From contig JAOUKG010000270.1 in assembly GCA_029882725.1 (NCBI GenBank), forward strand, positions 1-5,072: 5,072 bases of DNA, in the 5' to 3' direction. Below the pieces are notes generated by a model. The model did not search any database and was not told where the DNA came from. It saw only the letters and a list, made by a program, of their open reading frames with translations. This stretch comes from Cyclobacteriaceae bacterium. GTDB taxonomy: Bacteria; Bacteroidota; Bacteroidia; Cytophagales; Cyclobacteriaceae. The translations under genes and the position numbers were made by a program. The stretch's first letter is position 1; the number at the start of each line of letters is the position of its first letter. Positions 4,516-5,072 of the stretch are shown here, piece after piece.

Positions 4516-5072
4516 ATGCAGAGAGTAAAAATCAATGAAGTATTGAAGGGCTCCTTATTGAGCCAGGATATCCATGTAAAGGGTTGGGTGAGGACATTTC
4601 GTAGTAATAGGTTTATAAATCTTAATGATGGATCGTGTGCGGCTAATTTGCAGTTGGTTATTGATTTTGAACAATATCCTGACGAGTTATTGAAAAAGAT
4701 TACTACAGGGGCGTGTATTCATGTTCATGGCACTGTAGTGGAATCGTTGGGAAAGGGGCAAAGTGTAGAACTTTCAGTTAAGGAGGTGGAGATTTTGGGA
4801 GTTGCCGATCCTGAGAAGTATCCTTTACAACCCAAAAAGCACAGTTTGGAGTTTTTAAGGGAAATTGCTCATTTGCGTGCTAGGACCAATACATTTGGTG
4901 CAATTTACAGAATAAGGCATGCCATGATTTTTGCCACGCACAAGTTTTTTAATGATAAAGGTTTTTTAAATATACATACACCCATTATTACTGGCTCAGA
5001 TGCCGAAGGTGCTGGTGAGATGTTTCGGGTTACTACGCTCGATCTTAATAATATACCTCGAACCGAAGAAGG
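4516..5072 (+). CDS. asnS: Asparaginyl-tRNA synthetase, N-terminal part; runs off right edge
   Basis: These 185 codons encode the start of AsnRS, a cytoplasmic class IIb synthetase that activates asparagine with ATP and loads tRNA-Asn. The N-terminal OB-fold that reads the anticodon spans about 17-95, from IHVKGWVRTFRSNRFINLND (19-38) to the strand GQSVELSVKEVEILG (81-95). After the linker comes HLRARTNTF (119-127), then class II motif 1 with the strand ending in FLNIHTPIIT (150-159). SDAEGAGEMF (161-170), next to the amino-acid pocket, is typical of AsnRS and separates it from AspRS and LysRS. The family is about 460-480 residues long, so roughly 40 percent is visible, with no frame break. 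An in-frame TAA lies 33 bases before the ATG. The leader is A-rich without a Shine-Dalgarno site, usual for Bacteroidota. It is divergent from rpoN. Confidence 0.97.
   Translation, partial: MQRVKINEVLKGSLLSQDIHVKGWVRTFRSNRFINLNDGSCAANLQLVIDFEQYPDELLKKITTGACIHVHGTVVESLGKGQSVELSVKEVEILGVADPEKYPLQPKKHSLEFLREIAHLRARTNTFGAIYRIRHAMIFATHKFFNDKGFLNIHTPIITGSDAEGAGEMFRVTTLDLNNIPRTEE

Noticed and set aside
1..5072. Sigma-54-dependent -24/-12 promoters near rpoN or its operon genes
   Set aside because: TGGCAC occurs (for example inside asnS near 4728), but with no TTGC at the required spacing, so autoregulation by sigma-54 is not supported.

Overview
The window looks like low-GC Bacteroidota chromosome; the order cannot be fixed from the sequence. 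Three things point there. The sigma-54 and CheA-like proteins read like Bacteroidota family members. Start codons mostly follow A-rich leaders instead of strong Shine-Dalgarno sites. Both sides of the one divergent gene pair carry an exact match to the Bacteroidota -7 promoter element TAnnTTTG.

Layout. (1) 1-364, minus strand: the 5' part of a CheA-type chemotaxis histidine kinase that runs off the left edge. Its ORF opens only about 18 residues before the dimerisation domain, so the phosphorylated Hpt (P1) domain is not part of this chain. (2) 365-1450: about 1.09 kb of very AT-rich DNA with no credible gene. Its right third is rich in small structured elements: a hairpin with a CCTCCT loop, two competing inverted repeats, a large nested TTCGAA-type palindrome, CGTTT repeats spaced at 10 bp, and a 17-bp palindrome just past the last gene of the operon. 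(3) 1451-4302, minus strand: a compact three-gene operon in the order rpoN (sigma-54), a PAP2-like multi-pass membrane protein, and a PaaG-like crotonase. The rpoN stop and the next start share one base, and the last two genes are 3 bp apart. (4) 4303-4515: a divergent promoter region. (5) 4516 to the right edge, plus strand: the first 185 codons of asparaginyl-tRNA synthetase (asnS).

How the genes relate. rpoN supplies the alternative sigma factor that needs enhancer-binding ATPases. The membrane protein and the crotonase are probably translated with it by coupling, but nothing in the sequence shows that they work together biochemically. asnS is read divergently from the same intergenic region. 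I did not find a clearly new multi-gene system. The points most worth a second look are the Hpt-less CheA start, the structured intergenic third, and the G8 tract late in the membrane-protein gene.
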